From Paracentrotus lividus (lineage: Eukaryota > Echinodermata > Echinoidea > Camarodonta > Echinidae), in contig CALNVZ010003426.1 in NCBI GenBank assembly GCA_940671915.1, positions 3,068,881 to 3,132,880 of the forward strand: DNA of 64,000 bases. Reading direction: 5' to 3'. A program made the translations under genes and the position numbers. Positions 54,830-64,000 of this stretch are shown here, piece by piece (within the stretch, counting starts at the first letter, position 1; every line of letters begins with the position of its first letter). The notes beneath the pieces were generated by a model. That model did not search any database and had not been told where the DNA came from. It saw only the letters and a list, made by a program, of their open reading frames with translations.

Positions 54830-56472
54830 CATATACACTGTTCGTCATAAAGGTGGAATTATTTTCTGGCTCAAGCGACGTTATGTTGCTCCGTTATTGA
54901 TTTCTTGAATGTGGTTGTCACCGCTCTCTTTTTCTGGGATCCTGGGTATATCTTGGACATTCCCTCAACCCTTCCCGTGGATTTTTCTTCAAAAAAGTTT
55001 GTCACCCCCAGAAGATGGCCATTTTCATCATTTTTTTCTTAATTTTGGGGCCCTTTTTTGTTCACCCGACCCACCAAGGCCCCCTCAGTCCTACCCCAAG
55101 GAAACACGTCTGAGGTGGAGATTTTTTATTGTTCTTTAAATTGAATCTAGTTTTATGGTTACAGGCTCGACTCTTTTGTCTAGGGGAGGGGTCAAAATTT
55201 ATTTTGATTGGGGTTCAACATTCATTTTATTCATTTTTACACCATGGAAATTTCTATCTTCCCTAAATTATATTGTAAAATCTCAACCAAATATAAATCA
55301 AAATAAATATTATCAATAATGACTATTTACAGCCTTATCATCAAGGCTAAACAAAATTTAAGGGGAAAATGATGATATTTAAGGGTTAAAGGTGGTTTTT
55401 CATTTCTTTTGTTTTCAGCATAAAGATGGAATAAAATGATTTATTTTTTTTTAGGTGAAAGTTTAAGACTCGCGCTTCGCGCTCGATTGCTCGCTCCGCT
55501 CGCAAGATTTTTTTTTTTCAAAGTTGGGCCCCCCCCCCCCCCGTCTGGAAAATCCTGGATCCGCGCCTGTGTAATATATATTTTTCGGGGTATTTAGATG
55601 ATAGGCTGTATTAAAATGTTCATTTTCACATTCTGCGTATACTAACAATGTTAAAAGACTTTGAAATCCTGTACAAACTACAATTTTTACCACAAAATAT
55701 ATAAAAAAATATTGTATCATTCCCTAAATTATCTTCCAATTTAAAATGTTGCAGCATGGTCTCGGGCTAACATAATATTTTATTTCTGACATAATCCATA
55801 AACAAGCAATTCGTGTATCAGCTCATTCCATCTTTCTTAAGTTGAAGTGAGTTTAATTTTGAGTTTATTAACAGCAATAAGAACGTTCATAATTATTTAC
55901 ATGTGGACACAATAACGTGAAGTTATATGACAATATCACAGCATGAACTTATATAAAAATACAATGATATGCAAAGTATTTACAGCTATACATACATTTA
56001 ATGCATACTTATCTTTAACTTACACCGCAAAAACTCTGGTGTTAAACTGGTATAAAATTAACACAGCTTGTGTTTATATAGGACAATATAATAATATAGG
56101 TTAACACCAAAGCAACATCAACCTTAACGCAGTGTACAAGAATAGCAAATTATGATATGTTTAGAATTGAAAAAGACGTAAAAAATGAATTTGTGCATTG
56201 GCAATGGTTTTGAAGACAAAGTATTTTTTTTGGGGGGGGGGGTTGAAGGGAAAAGCCAAAAGTTAGCTAGTCGAGAATGGTTCTTTCACCATACCTACAT
56301 TCTATATGCTCATTGCAATTAATATATCTACCCTTCTGAAGTGACTATAATTTAAAAATAGATTGTATTTAATATAAGTATTTTTGTCACCCAATTTGAT
56401 TTACGTTATTTTTTAGATTTCTTTAAACTGAAAAAAAAAACGTTGTTCTTCTCACATGTGTATTATTTACAG
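54830..56472. other. unassigned DNA upstream of the lectin gene
   Basis: Contains mirror-motif DNA near 55470-55560 and a C16 run. The missing first exon(s) of the lectin gene should lie here or further upstream, but I could not identify a signal-peptide exon. Confidence 0.45.
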
Positions 56473-56621
56473 TTAAGGGTCAGATCTGTACTAAAGATTG
56501 GAAGCTTCATGATGACACGTATTACATTGAGGTGTCTACAAAGATGAGCCATAGTGATGCTGAGACACACTGCAGGGAAATGGGCGCTGAACTCGCCATC
56601 CTGAAGTCACCAGATGAGAAT
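56473..56621 (+). CDS. lectin gene exon a (CTLD part 1)
   Basis: Acceptor ATTTACAG; two bases complete a split codon, so at least one upstream exon ending in phase 1 exists. Encodes ICTKDWKLHDDTYYIEV to LAILKSPDEN. Donor GTAAGT. Confidence 0.9.
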
Positions 56622-59600
56622 GTAAGTTATCATCTTCTTCTTCTCGAGTCCTTTCTCTCATTGTTCTGTTTGAAACCTGTTTACATTTAAAGATCATAAC
56701 ATATGATTTTGTTTCTTAGGGGAATTAGAAACATAACTTACAATAAGGTGAGATTGCATTATAACTTCCATTACTATATAACTTATATTAAGGTGAAATA
56801 CCACCTTAATATAAGTTATGAGGTGGTATCTCACCTGACGAGGCGTCACCGAGACACGGAGACGTCGCAGAGACGTCTCTAAGATGAGGGAAATCTCACA
56901 AATATGAAATTTTTACATTTTCCCGTGACTGCAGAGTCTTGGAGTAGCAAACCAGTCATGCTAGTCTCTCACCCGTCTCATGGCAGGTGGGATAAAACTA
57001 TAGGTTTTCCGGGTCAAGTTTAAACTATCTCTAATCAATTTGACATTTGTTACATACACTTTCGTCCAAAATGAGATCGCGATTAAAAATATAAACGTAA
57101 ATTCAATTGACCGATAGCTCCGCTCCATGAGGTATCTTTTGAATTGAATGAACATAAACGAATTCGATTGCAAATGGCTAATAGTGCAACACAAAGTAGG
57201 CTTATGGAAACAAATATGATGATTTGATATCGTGATAAGCATGTTAGAATACGTAATAAACCTCCATCAACGCTGTTAACCGTCGGAGGCCCGTCTTTGC
57301 TATTAAAGGCCCTCGCAAGTCGGAGATCATGGGGAATGCGCGTTTTTCTTGAGCTCCATTGACTCATACACAATCTACAGTGAGGCTTACGCAAGGGTCG
57401 GCCTACTGGGGATTAACATTCGGACAGCACGAACATGACGAAGTTTACCGAATTCAGTAAGTCAATAGGGCCAGTAGCTTCGGATTAGTTTATAGACTCT
57501 CAACGGGTCTCTTCGTATTAATTCAAAGAGAGGACTTGTATAATACTCCATTTCAAAAACAAAACATAGGTTAGATTTACTTCGGACTTCTGGTTAGTTA
57601 GTCTAGCCATGAAGGATTAACCGGATTATACTCCAGACGGGTTGGCGCTGAAGATTACGCAACACGCCTCAGGCCTTGATTGGAATGTTATCATTTCACC
57701 CGAGATAAGGTGAATTCCCCATGTTTTATCAATTATACGTCCCTTTAAATGGTAGAATTTCGTGTACGCGCAATCTTTTAAAGGGACGTATAATTGATAA
57801 AACATGGGGAAATCACCTTATCTCGGATGAAATAATAACATTCCAATCAGAGCCTGAGGCGTGTTGCGTAATCTTCAGCGCCAACCCGTCTGGCGAGTTA
57901 ATCCGGTTAATCCTTCATGGCTAGGCTAACTAACCAGAATTCCGAAGTAAATCTAACCTATGTTTTGTTTTTGAAATGGAGCATTATACAAGTCCTCTCT
58001 TTGAATTTATACGGAGAGACCCGTTGAGAGTCTATAATAAACTAAGAATTGTTGAGGACTCTATTTACTGACTGAATTCGGTCAACTTCGTCATGTTCGT
58101 GCTGTCCGAATGTTAATCCCCAGTAGGCCGACCCATGCGTAAGCCACTGTCGATTGTGTATGAGTCAATAGAGCTCAGGAAAAACGCGCATTCCCCACGA
58201 TCTCCGACTTTCAGGGCCCTTTAAACACAAAATTTTGTTCTGTTTGTACAGGAATTCGTGAAAGGTCTGTCTTGCCGACCAGTTTTAGGCCTCTATCGGT
58301 ACTGGATCGCAATGGATGACTTACTGATTGAGAATGATTTCCAATGGGAAGATGGTACCGAGCTAAATCCTTGGTAAATATTATAGGCCAGTCGGTAGAT
58401 AGGGCCTATGTCTAAACAAAATAATATTCGATATTATTTTGAAAACTTAAAATTACTTTTTTTATAACAATTATACTAAGTATTTATAAAGCACCTTTTC
58501 TTAAAAAAAAAAAAAAAAAAAGGATACAGTGCGTCGATGTTAGTTTGTTTGCAGGTTATATCAGCTTTAGTATAGTTTGGTTTTATTTTTTAACGTCTGG
58601 TAATAAAGTAATGAAATAGGTGAAATTCTGTCAATGTGTCCTAAGAATCCTATACGAACAAAAAAATATAACTTAACAGGCGAATCGGTTCTTTTGAACC
58701 CGTGACAATATTGATATAAAGTGATAAAAATCTATACTAGAATGTTATCGAAATATTCTGCCATTGAACAGTCAATTAGACTATATGTCTTTATGGTTAA
58801 TGTCAGACTTTGATTTTATGATGACTTTAAAGGGACGCACGATGGGGCCCGGGTGAACCAAACAATCGATGGAACCAGGATTGCGTTTCTTTCATTACGT
58901 CACCCAATCCCGAACAACTAGGGAAATGGAGCACGGATGTGTGTTCATCAAACTTATTTTCGCTTTGCTCAAAATCACTTGGTAAGTTACATCTTTGTTT
59001 CAGAATAATGTAGGTAACGGGGAACGAATATGTTTGTGGGAACTGATTTGAACGACTTTCGGGGCTAATTAAAGCTTTAGATACAATTTGATCGTGGCAA
59101 GAGCGTTTCGTTGTGGGGGAGGGGAGGGGAGGGGAGGGCCTGGACGCGATATAATAGAAAGGGTAACGAAACTTTCTCCCAAAATAACTGAATATGAGAA
59201 ATTAGATAAAACAATTCAGAAACGGATATATATATATATATATATAGATATATATATTTATATGGTCATATTCAAACTAAGTGGGACATTTAGCTGAAAT
59301 TTCAATATTGCGATGTGCCTTTGAAAATGCAAATTAGGATCTGAAATCAACACAAAGGCTTCTTTACAATACAACCAATTATTTCAGTTCAAACATTATG
59401 TGATCCAGTTTTCTTACGCTGAATAATTCATCAAATAGGACTTTGCACATATGGGACTATGGTGCTTTAAATGCCTCTTATTCTTATATCTAGTCACTTT
59501 TTAAAGATTTTTTTTGCTGAAAGTAATTATCATGGACTATTCTAACATGGCATATACACACAGGTAATTGCGACCTATTTATTTACTTGAATTGTTGCAT

Positions 59601-60328
59601 TTAAGGCACTGGTCGTGTCACTCACGTTTTGGATATCGTGTCACTCACCACACATAGAGGTGGACCATTTTCCACAGAGAGGGAATGATTGAAAAATAAA
59701 ATAAATGTCAGAGAGGTACACTATTCATGTAAATATACCCGCACCTGTGGTACCCTTAGAGATATACTTGGGCACAAATCCAACCATAACCAATGATGGT
59801 CAGAAACCCATGTTTTGTTTGTTTGTTTGTTTTGTTTTTGTCGTGTCACTCACGCACTGTTTTTTAATCATAATTTCCAGGACCAATTGTAAAATTCAAA
59901 TCCAACTGGTAATGACACATGCCACTCCTACATTATACATATGGTAGTCATGATCTATTCATAACCTACAAGTGCAAAGATATGAGCCCTTCTAATAGTT
60001 CAAATGTCGTGTCACTCACGTTTGAATATGACCATATATATATATATATATATATGCGAGAAGAAAGAGTCTAGGACAGGTAATACGTAGGTTGGGCATG
60101 TTGGGGTTTGAAATTTAAATCTTTATTCCGATCGAGCTTTCGGCCGTCGCCTTCTTCAAGATTCCTGAAGAAAAAAAATCATAACAAGAACAAAAACCAT
60201 AAAAATATAATATTATAAGAAAAAGTAGGCAGTTGCTTTTTATTGCTTTTTATTAATTGCCAATCACTTGATATGCTTTTTCTCATTCTAATTAGAGCCA
60301 ATACGTGAAGCTTAACAATGTTTGGAAT

Positions 60329-60384
<56 letters not shown>

Positions 60385-62016
60385 ACAAAAGAACCATTCT
60401 GTACTTCATTTTTTGTCCAGTTCTTCCCGAGCTCTTAAACCCTCCTGACGTACGTGACATCGGGACAGATTCTCTTACGCTGAGCTGGCAGTGCTGGAAT
60501 ACAGATGAAGACAAGGGCGATGGACCGGTCCTGGGCTACTATGTCCATCTAAATACGATCCAGGATCCAACAGCCGCTAACTGGAGCACTGTTGGATTTG
60601 TACAGTTCGGTGAACCCTGTGAGTTTGTCATAGAGCATCTCCACATCCACACAGAGTACTATGTAGCAGTGTCCGTCCTGCATGAAGACTCGAAGCGTCA
60701 AGGACCCCTTGGACCAAGGGTAGTCGTCAGTACGCATGATGTAGGTGAGCGGGATTTTCAGTACTTTATCCTCTGGAGTCACACTAAAAGTTTGTATAGT
60801 TATATTACATACTTACTGACAGTGAAGAAATATATGCCTAGTCTTGAAAAAGAACCAGAGAAGCATCGCGTAGAGGACGTCACCCTTGTTATCATCGGAA
60901 ATCAATATTGATATTATTAATGACAGTATCAAAACAGATATAAAATTGATAATGATAACAATGTATAATTTAGAAAATAAGTGTGTCTGTACAAGTCATG
61001 TAGAAGGCATTTGACTGAGAATACAAGTTACAAGGCAATAAATTCGTATATTACCCCGACCTTTAAAGGAGTTCCTTTGTAGTGTTAATTCTACATGTAT
61101 TAGGCCTACCCTTTTTATGTCATTTGGCTTGGACATGTTGGAAGTGACACAATATTATGTAATATAACATTGTTTATATTCCATTTCCTGTTATGTAGAA
61201 ATTAAACATTTATACCATTCTAACCACAAACAGAAAATGCATCTTGCTCCTTTTTCTTCTTCATTTAAAAGATCTGCCATTTTTGCTGGAACCCCCTGAA
61301 GCAACAGACGTAGGCAGTTCACACCTGATGCTGACTTGGACTGGATGGACAACCAAAAACGGAGAGGGTGATGGCCCTATTGCAGGATATAACGTCTACA
61401 TTATGGAGGGCGTGGTGCCGAGGAAAGTAGGATCCGTAGTCGTAGGCGACATCAATCCCGAATTCAACGTGACAGGTTTGCAGGCTGATAGTGCTTACCA
61501 GATCATGATTACAGTCATATATCAGGATGGCAGGGAAGGACCACCTGGGCCAATATTAACTGTCTCTACATCACCCATGGAAGTTCATTCTACAACCATG
61601 ATGACAACCAACGTGATGACAACATCGACATCTGGTAAGTGCCATGGTTTTTTTTATGCTGAGGTGGATAATCGGTTTATGAGGATAATAGCAAAGAGTT
61701 GCATCCCTCCACTAATCGATACACCACGCGTAACTCAGAATTGGATTATTAATTAATTTCATTAGTTTTATGTTTAATGATTCTTCATGAAATTATGCTG
61801 ATATCAGTGCTTTTGTAGACCACCATATAGTTTTTTTTTTAAAATATTTAAGTTTTATTGACAAAACGCCATAGGTCAGTTTTCATGTTATCTAGTGTAA
61901 AGTTATGCAATTCTCTATATAGGCCTATCCCTTGTCTCGCTGCTCTGTCTATTTATTTCTCTTTAGCCGTCTGACTCTCTCTCCTTTTCTGTCTTGCAGC
62001 ACATGCCCACTCTCTT

Positions 62017-62098
<82 letters not shown>

Positions 62099-63264
62099 AT
62101 TTCTACCTTGATATCTAACATGTTTAAGTAGAGTACTATGAGTTTTTAAGTTTGAACAGGCTATCTAATGTTTACATAATAATTATGTAAACATTATTAC
62201 AACAATTCAGCATTCCTGCTATCGTGATAATGTGATATATTATGCCATCTTATTGTTTATGTTTTACTCTGGAAAGAATGATATTTTGTAATTATGCTTT
62301 CTTGAATTGTCAATAAATACCATTATCGCTATTTCTATGGTCTTAGATCCCGGTCCAGATATCATTCACTCAGTAAAGCCTTGTGACACAGAAGCACCAA
62401 TTGACACCAGATTGATGAATCTCCTTTTGATTGGCCTACTTATAGTATCTTTGTCATTTTGTGCAGCAATGGCCTTGTAAGTTTCCATTACAAAATCAGA
62501 ACTTTTTTTTTCATGTGTTGAACTTCCAACCTATAACTGCAGCGTAATAATCCATATAAACTAACATAAGCTCATGCCATATCGTGTAGCTAAGTCACTG
62601 AACCATAACAAAGTCCTTAACATTCTTTTTATTTCATTTTATGTTCACTGATGCATGAGACATCGGGATTTTCGTAAAAATAAAATCGGACATAATTAGT
62701 CGATGAAAAGAATTGTGGTATTTTATATTGGCCAGCTGTCAATGAAACTATGGACAGTATATTCTAAATTGTGTATACAAAATATATATATATACATATA
62801 CCCATTGGTGGCGATCCCGGAGGGGGGCGGGGGACGTGTCCCCCCCCCCCTCGACTTTTTCTGGGGGATCGTCTCCCCCCCCCCCCCCGATTTTTAAAGC
62901 TTAACATATTTTTATAAATAAATTTGAAAACTACTGTGAATGGGATATAAAAGTAGCTAAAAAATAGTAGCTAATAGTGATGGTATATGTATTTTCAGCA
63001 TACTTACTTCTTTCATATCGATGTAGATACTGCTATCGGCGAGGTAATGTTGCTGTCAACAAAGATGCACGTCCTATATTACCATACCGTCACGATGGGC
63101 CAACCCCCCTGGACACTCCACCTCCAAGTTACCACGAAGCATTCTCGTCTGACAAGTCTCTACCGTATGCAGACAGTGGTTCTGATGAAACTCCAGAGAA
63201 GTGCATCGAATCAACCAACAACTACGTTTGTCTGAGCGACAAGCCCATCAAGATTATAACCTGA
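56473..63264 (+). CDS. C-type lectin / fibronectin III type I membrane protein (3' seven exons)
   Basis: The readable part has about 491 codons. Residues 1-140 are a C-type lectin domain: ICTKDW start, HCREMGAELAIL, YWIAMDD, FQWEDG, a sugar/Ca-binding EPN (GEPNN), and GKWSTDVC ending FSLCS. EPN usually goes with mannose-type ligands; the family's WND is replaced by WSTD, so Ca-dependent binding is uncertain. Residues 140-248 and 248-352 are fibronectin III domains (PPDVRDIGTDSLTLSW; PPEATDVGSSHLMLTW), followed by a Thr/Met-rich stalk. A membrane helix (LLLIGLLIVSLSFCAAMAL) is at about 391-412 and a 79-residue tail has PPPSY, a WW-domain/NEDD4-type PPxY motif. Domain exons are mostly phase 1. 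Probably a cell-surface recognition or adhesion receptor; ligand unknown. 5' exons are missing. Confidence 0.9.
56778..56819. repeat. 18-bp perfect hairpin and adjoining GAGACG repeat
   Basis: ATAACTTATATTAAGGTG pairs exactly with 56802-56819. Next to it (56830-56885) lies GAGACACGGAGACGTCGCAG, the 488-745 repeat family. Confidence 0.85.
56992..57180. repeat. interspersed repeat, family E copy 2
   Basis: TATAGGTTTTCCGGGTCAAG, CAATTTGACATTT, TTTCGTCC and GATAGCTCCGCTCCATGAGG match 44396-44800 in order. Confidence 0.7.
57303..58224. mobile_element. 922-bp foldback element flanked by TTAA
   Basis: TTAA at both ends; termini AGGCCCTCGCAAGTCGGAG and complement of AGGGCCCTGAAAGTCGGAG. Two arms of about 440 bases, highly similar, surround a loop of about 30 bases near 57749-57775. 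TTAA duplication suggests piggyBac/Kolobok mobilisation. Sits in the intron between lectin exons a and b, ending 27 bases before exon b. Confidence 0.9.
58252..58373 (+). CDS. lectin gene exon b (CTLD part 2)
   Basis: Encodes EFVKGLSCRP, YRYWIAMDDLLIENDFQWED and GTELNPW (last codon split). Acceptor TTGTACAG, donor GTAAAT. Confidence 0.9.
58833..58981 (+). CDS. lectin gene exon c (CTLD part 3)
   Basis: Completes the Trp codon, then DARWGPGEPNNRWNQDCV and GKWSTDVCSSNLFSLCSKSL. Identified by C-type lectin motifs and exact phase fit; donor GTAAGT. Confidence 0.9.
59229..60045. mobile_element. element with ATGGTCATATTCAAAC ends in (TA)n
   Basis: ATGGTCATATTCAAAC at about 59262 is inverted near 60021-60036, both against TA runs. 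The interior has four TCGTGTCACTCAC words (59613, 59637, 59842, 60008). TA preference would suit a Tc1/mariner or TA-targeting element. Confidence 0.55.
60060..60240. repeat. relative of the 43474-43716 element
   Basis: GATTCCTGAAGAAAAAAAATC and AACAAGAACAAAAACCATAA match; CGAGCTTTCGGCCGTCGCC holds a stem like that in copy 1. Confidence 0.65.
60331..60382. repeat. (AT)n microsatellite before lectin exon d
   Basis: About 25 AT units, ending 38 bases upstream of the acceptor. Confidence 0.95.
60421..60744 (+). CDS. lectin gene exon d (fibronectin III domain 1)
   Basis: One whole domain in a phase 1-1 exon: LPELLNPPDVRDIGTDS to GPLGPRVVVSTHDV. Acceptor TTGTCCAG, donor GTGAGC. The open frame continues into the intron by chance. 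Confidence 0.92.
61272..61634 (+). CDS. lectin gene exon e (fibronectin III domain 2 and stalk)
   Basis: LPFLLEPPEATDVGSSH to GPPGPILTVSTS, then a stalk MEVHSTTMMTTNVMTTSTS likely O-glycosylated. Phase 1-1. Acceptor AAAAG is weak in pyrimidines (TTCATTTAAAAG), donor GTAAGT. Confidence 0.9.
62017..62098. repeat. (CT)n microsatellite
   Basis: C9 then about 35 CT units with one interruption, in the intron between exons e and f. Confidence 0.95.
62347..62476 (+). CDS. lectin gene exon f (transmembrane helix)
   Basis: DPGPDIIHSVKPCDTEAP, then LMNLLLIGLLIVSLSF and CAAMAL. Acceptor TCTTAG, donor GTAAGT. Confidence 0.9.
62800..62900. repeat. hAT-like G/C-run repeat
   Basis: TTGGTGGCGATCCCGGAGG then C10 and C13 runs; resembles the G/C-run tails at 32160-32240 and 42345-42430. 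Lies in the last intron. Confidence 0.5.
63027..63264 (+). CDS. lectin gene exon g (cytoplasmic tail and stop)
   Basis: Begins YCYRRGNVAVNKDARPILPY, a basic stop-transfer, includes TPPPSYHEAF and ends SDKPIKIIT then TGA. The acceptor TCGATGTAG is preferred over TTTTCAG 27 bases upstream because only it joins the frame. Confidence 0.88.
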
Positions 63265-63383
63265 TATAGAAATTCATTCTTGGTGAACACGTTGTAAATC
63301 TACATTGTAATGTAGCATCATCTATGAAAGTCATGCACTAGTACTAGTAGTAACAAATATAGGGTATGCTGAAAAGCTGATTT

Positions 63384-63418
<35 letters not shown>

Positions 63419-63477
63419 AACCTCAACAGAGGAACTTTATTGATATAACTTTCTTTTTCTTTTTCTTGTATTTCACA

Positions 63478-63483
63478 AATAAA
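63478..63483 (+). terminator. candidate polyadenylation signal of the lectin gene
   Basis: First AATAAA after the stop, 214 bases downstream. Others exist further on (near 63615 and 63921), so site choice is open. Confidence 0.45.
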
Positions 63484-63905
63484 CAGATAATTAAAATCGA
63501 ATCAATTTCATAACCAAAAATAAGATATTGCAAAGCCCCTATTATTTTCGTTGCCTACAACATATCAATTAATTTTTTTTCACCATATTGTCCTCTTTCT
63601 TCATACATTTCAAATAAAATAATATTTCATATTTCAACTTTGTATAAGTTATAACATTTGTTCTTTTAAACGACTGCAAGTTTTTTTTTTTTTTTTACAT
63701 GATTCCTGTAAATGATATATTGAGTAAAATAGATCTACCAACTCATTATTAGAGTTCTCAATATCATACCCAACTATTGATATTTTTCAGTGAACTAAAT
63801 ATACAAACCACAGAAAATGGAAATTAACAAAGAAACAATTCTCCAAAACAGTTTTACATTTTCACATTCTAACATCATATGCTGAAAAGCCGATGTTTTA
63901 TGTTG

Positions 63906-64000
63906 TACAGTCTGTGTCAAATAAAATGGTACAAGTGGGAAACATTTTTTTATAGTATGAAGATTAATCACAGCCTGGTATTTTCATAAAGCAGGAAGAT
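63906..64000. mobile_element. left end of a family C MITE, running out of the window
   Basis: TA then CAGTCTGTGTCAAATAAAAT and GGTACAAGTGGGAAA match both ends of 9964-10452. Confidence 0.7.

Noticed and set aside
57083..57394. Minus-strand 103-codon frame
   Set aside because: Lies across the family E repeat and the foldback arm; no domain recognised.

Overview
The window is eukaryotic nuclear DNA. It is AT-rich, has long introns with canonical GT/AG boundaries, and is crowded with transposon debris. It most likely comes from a marine invertebrate deuterostome; an echinoderm such as a sea urchin is my best guess from the repeat style and the C-type lectin/fibronectin III receptor, but that is inference. 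One 25-base run of N (53961-53985) and several blocks full of single-base indels show it is a scaffold from imperfectly polished reads.

Two genes can be read exon by exon. The first is a complete lin-9 homologue on the minus strand, from the ATG at 29822-29824 to the stop at 3401-3403. It has 14 coding exons whose phases all join, giving 583 codons. LIN9 is a core subunit of the MuvB/DREAM cell-cycle transcription complex. The second is the 3' part of a plus-strand gene (56473-63264, 7 exons, about 491 codons, 5' end not found). It encodes a type I membrane protein with one C-type lectin domain, two fibronectin III domains, a transmembrane helix and a cytoplasmic tail with a PPxY motif.

Lin-9 intron 11 (5236-19025) holds a cluster of promoter-type motifs at 6542-6915: a CArG box, five evenly phased CCAAT boxes and two octamers. 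It also holds an unrecognised 95-codon open exon on the minus strand (7482-7766) whose start region is tandemly duplicated. Two lin-9 exons (7 and 12) have nearby partial, unspliceable duplicates.

Between the genes (30-56 kb) lies repeat-rich DNA. It contains a degenerate minisatellite interrupted by a MITE and by a 1.2-kb non-autonomous hAT element with an exact 8-bp target duplication; a 5'-truncated LINE (about 32.67-35.12 kb) and a second LINE fragment in the opposite orientation; and a 3.6-kb inverted-repeat structure (37985-41554) whose arms are two arrays of palindromic minisatellite. Further on are an inverted pair of CCCCGGAGGACAA minisatellites and an unidentified GC-rich block (about 47.24-51.1 kb). 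Many MITEs and foldback elements are placed by their terminal repeats, and several families have copies in more than one part of the window.

I found no convincing rRNA, tRNA or CRISPR locus. Two tRNA-like stretches look like SINEs.
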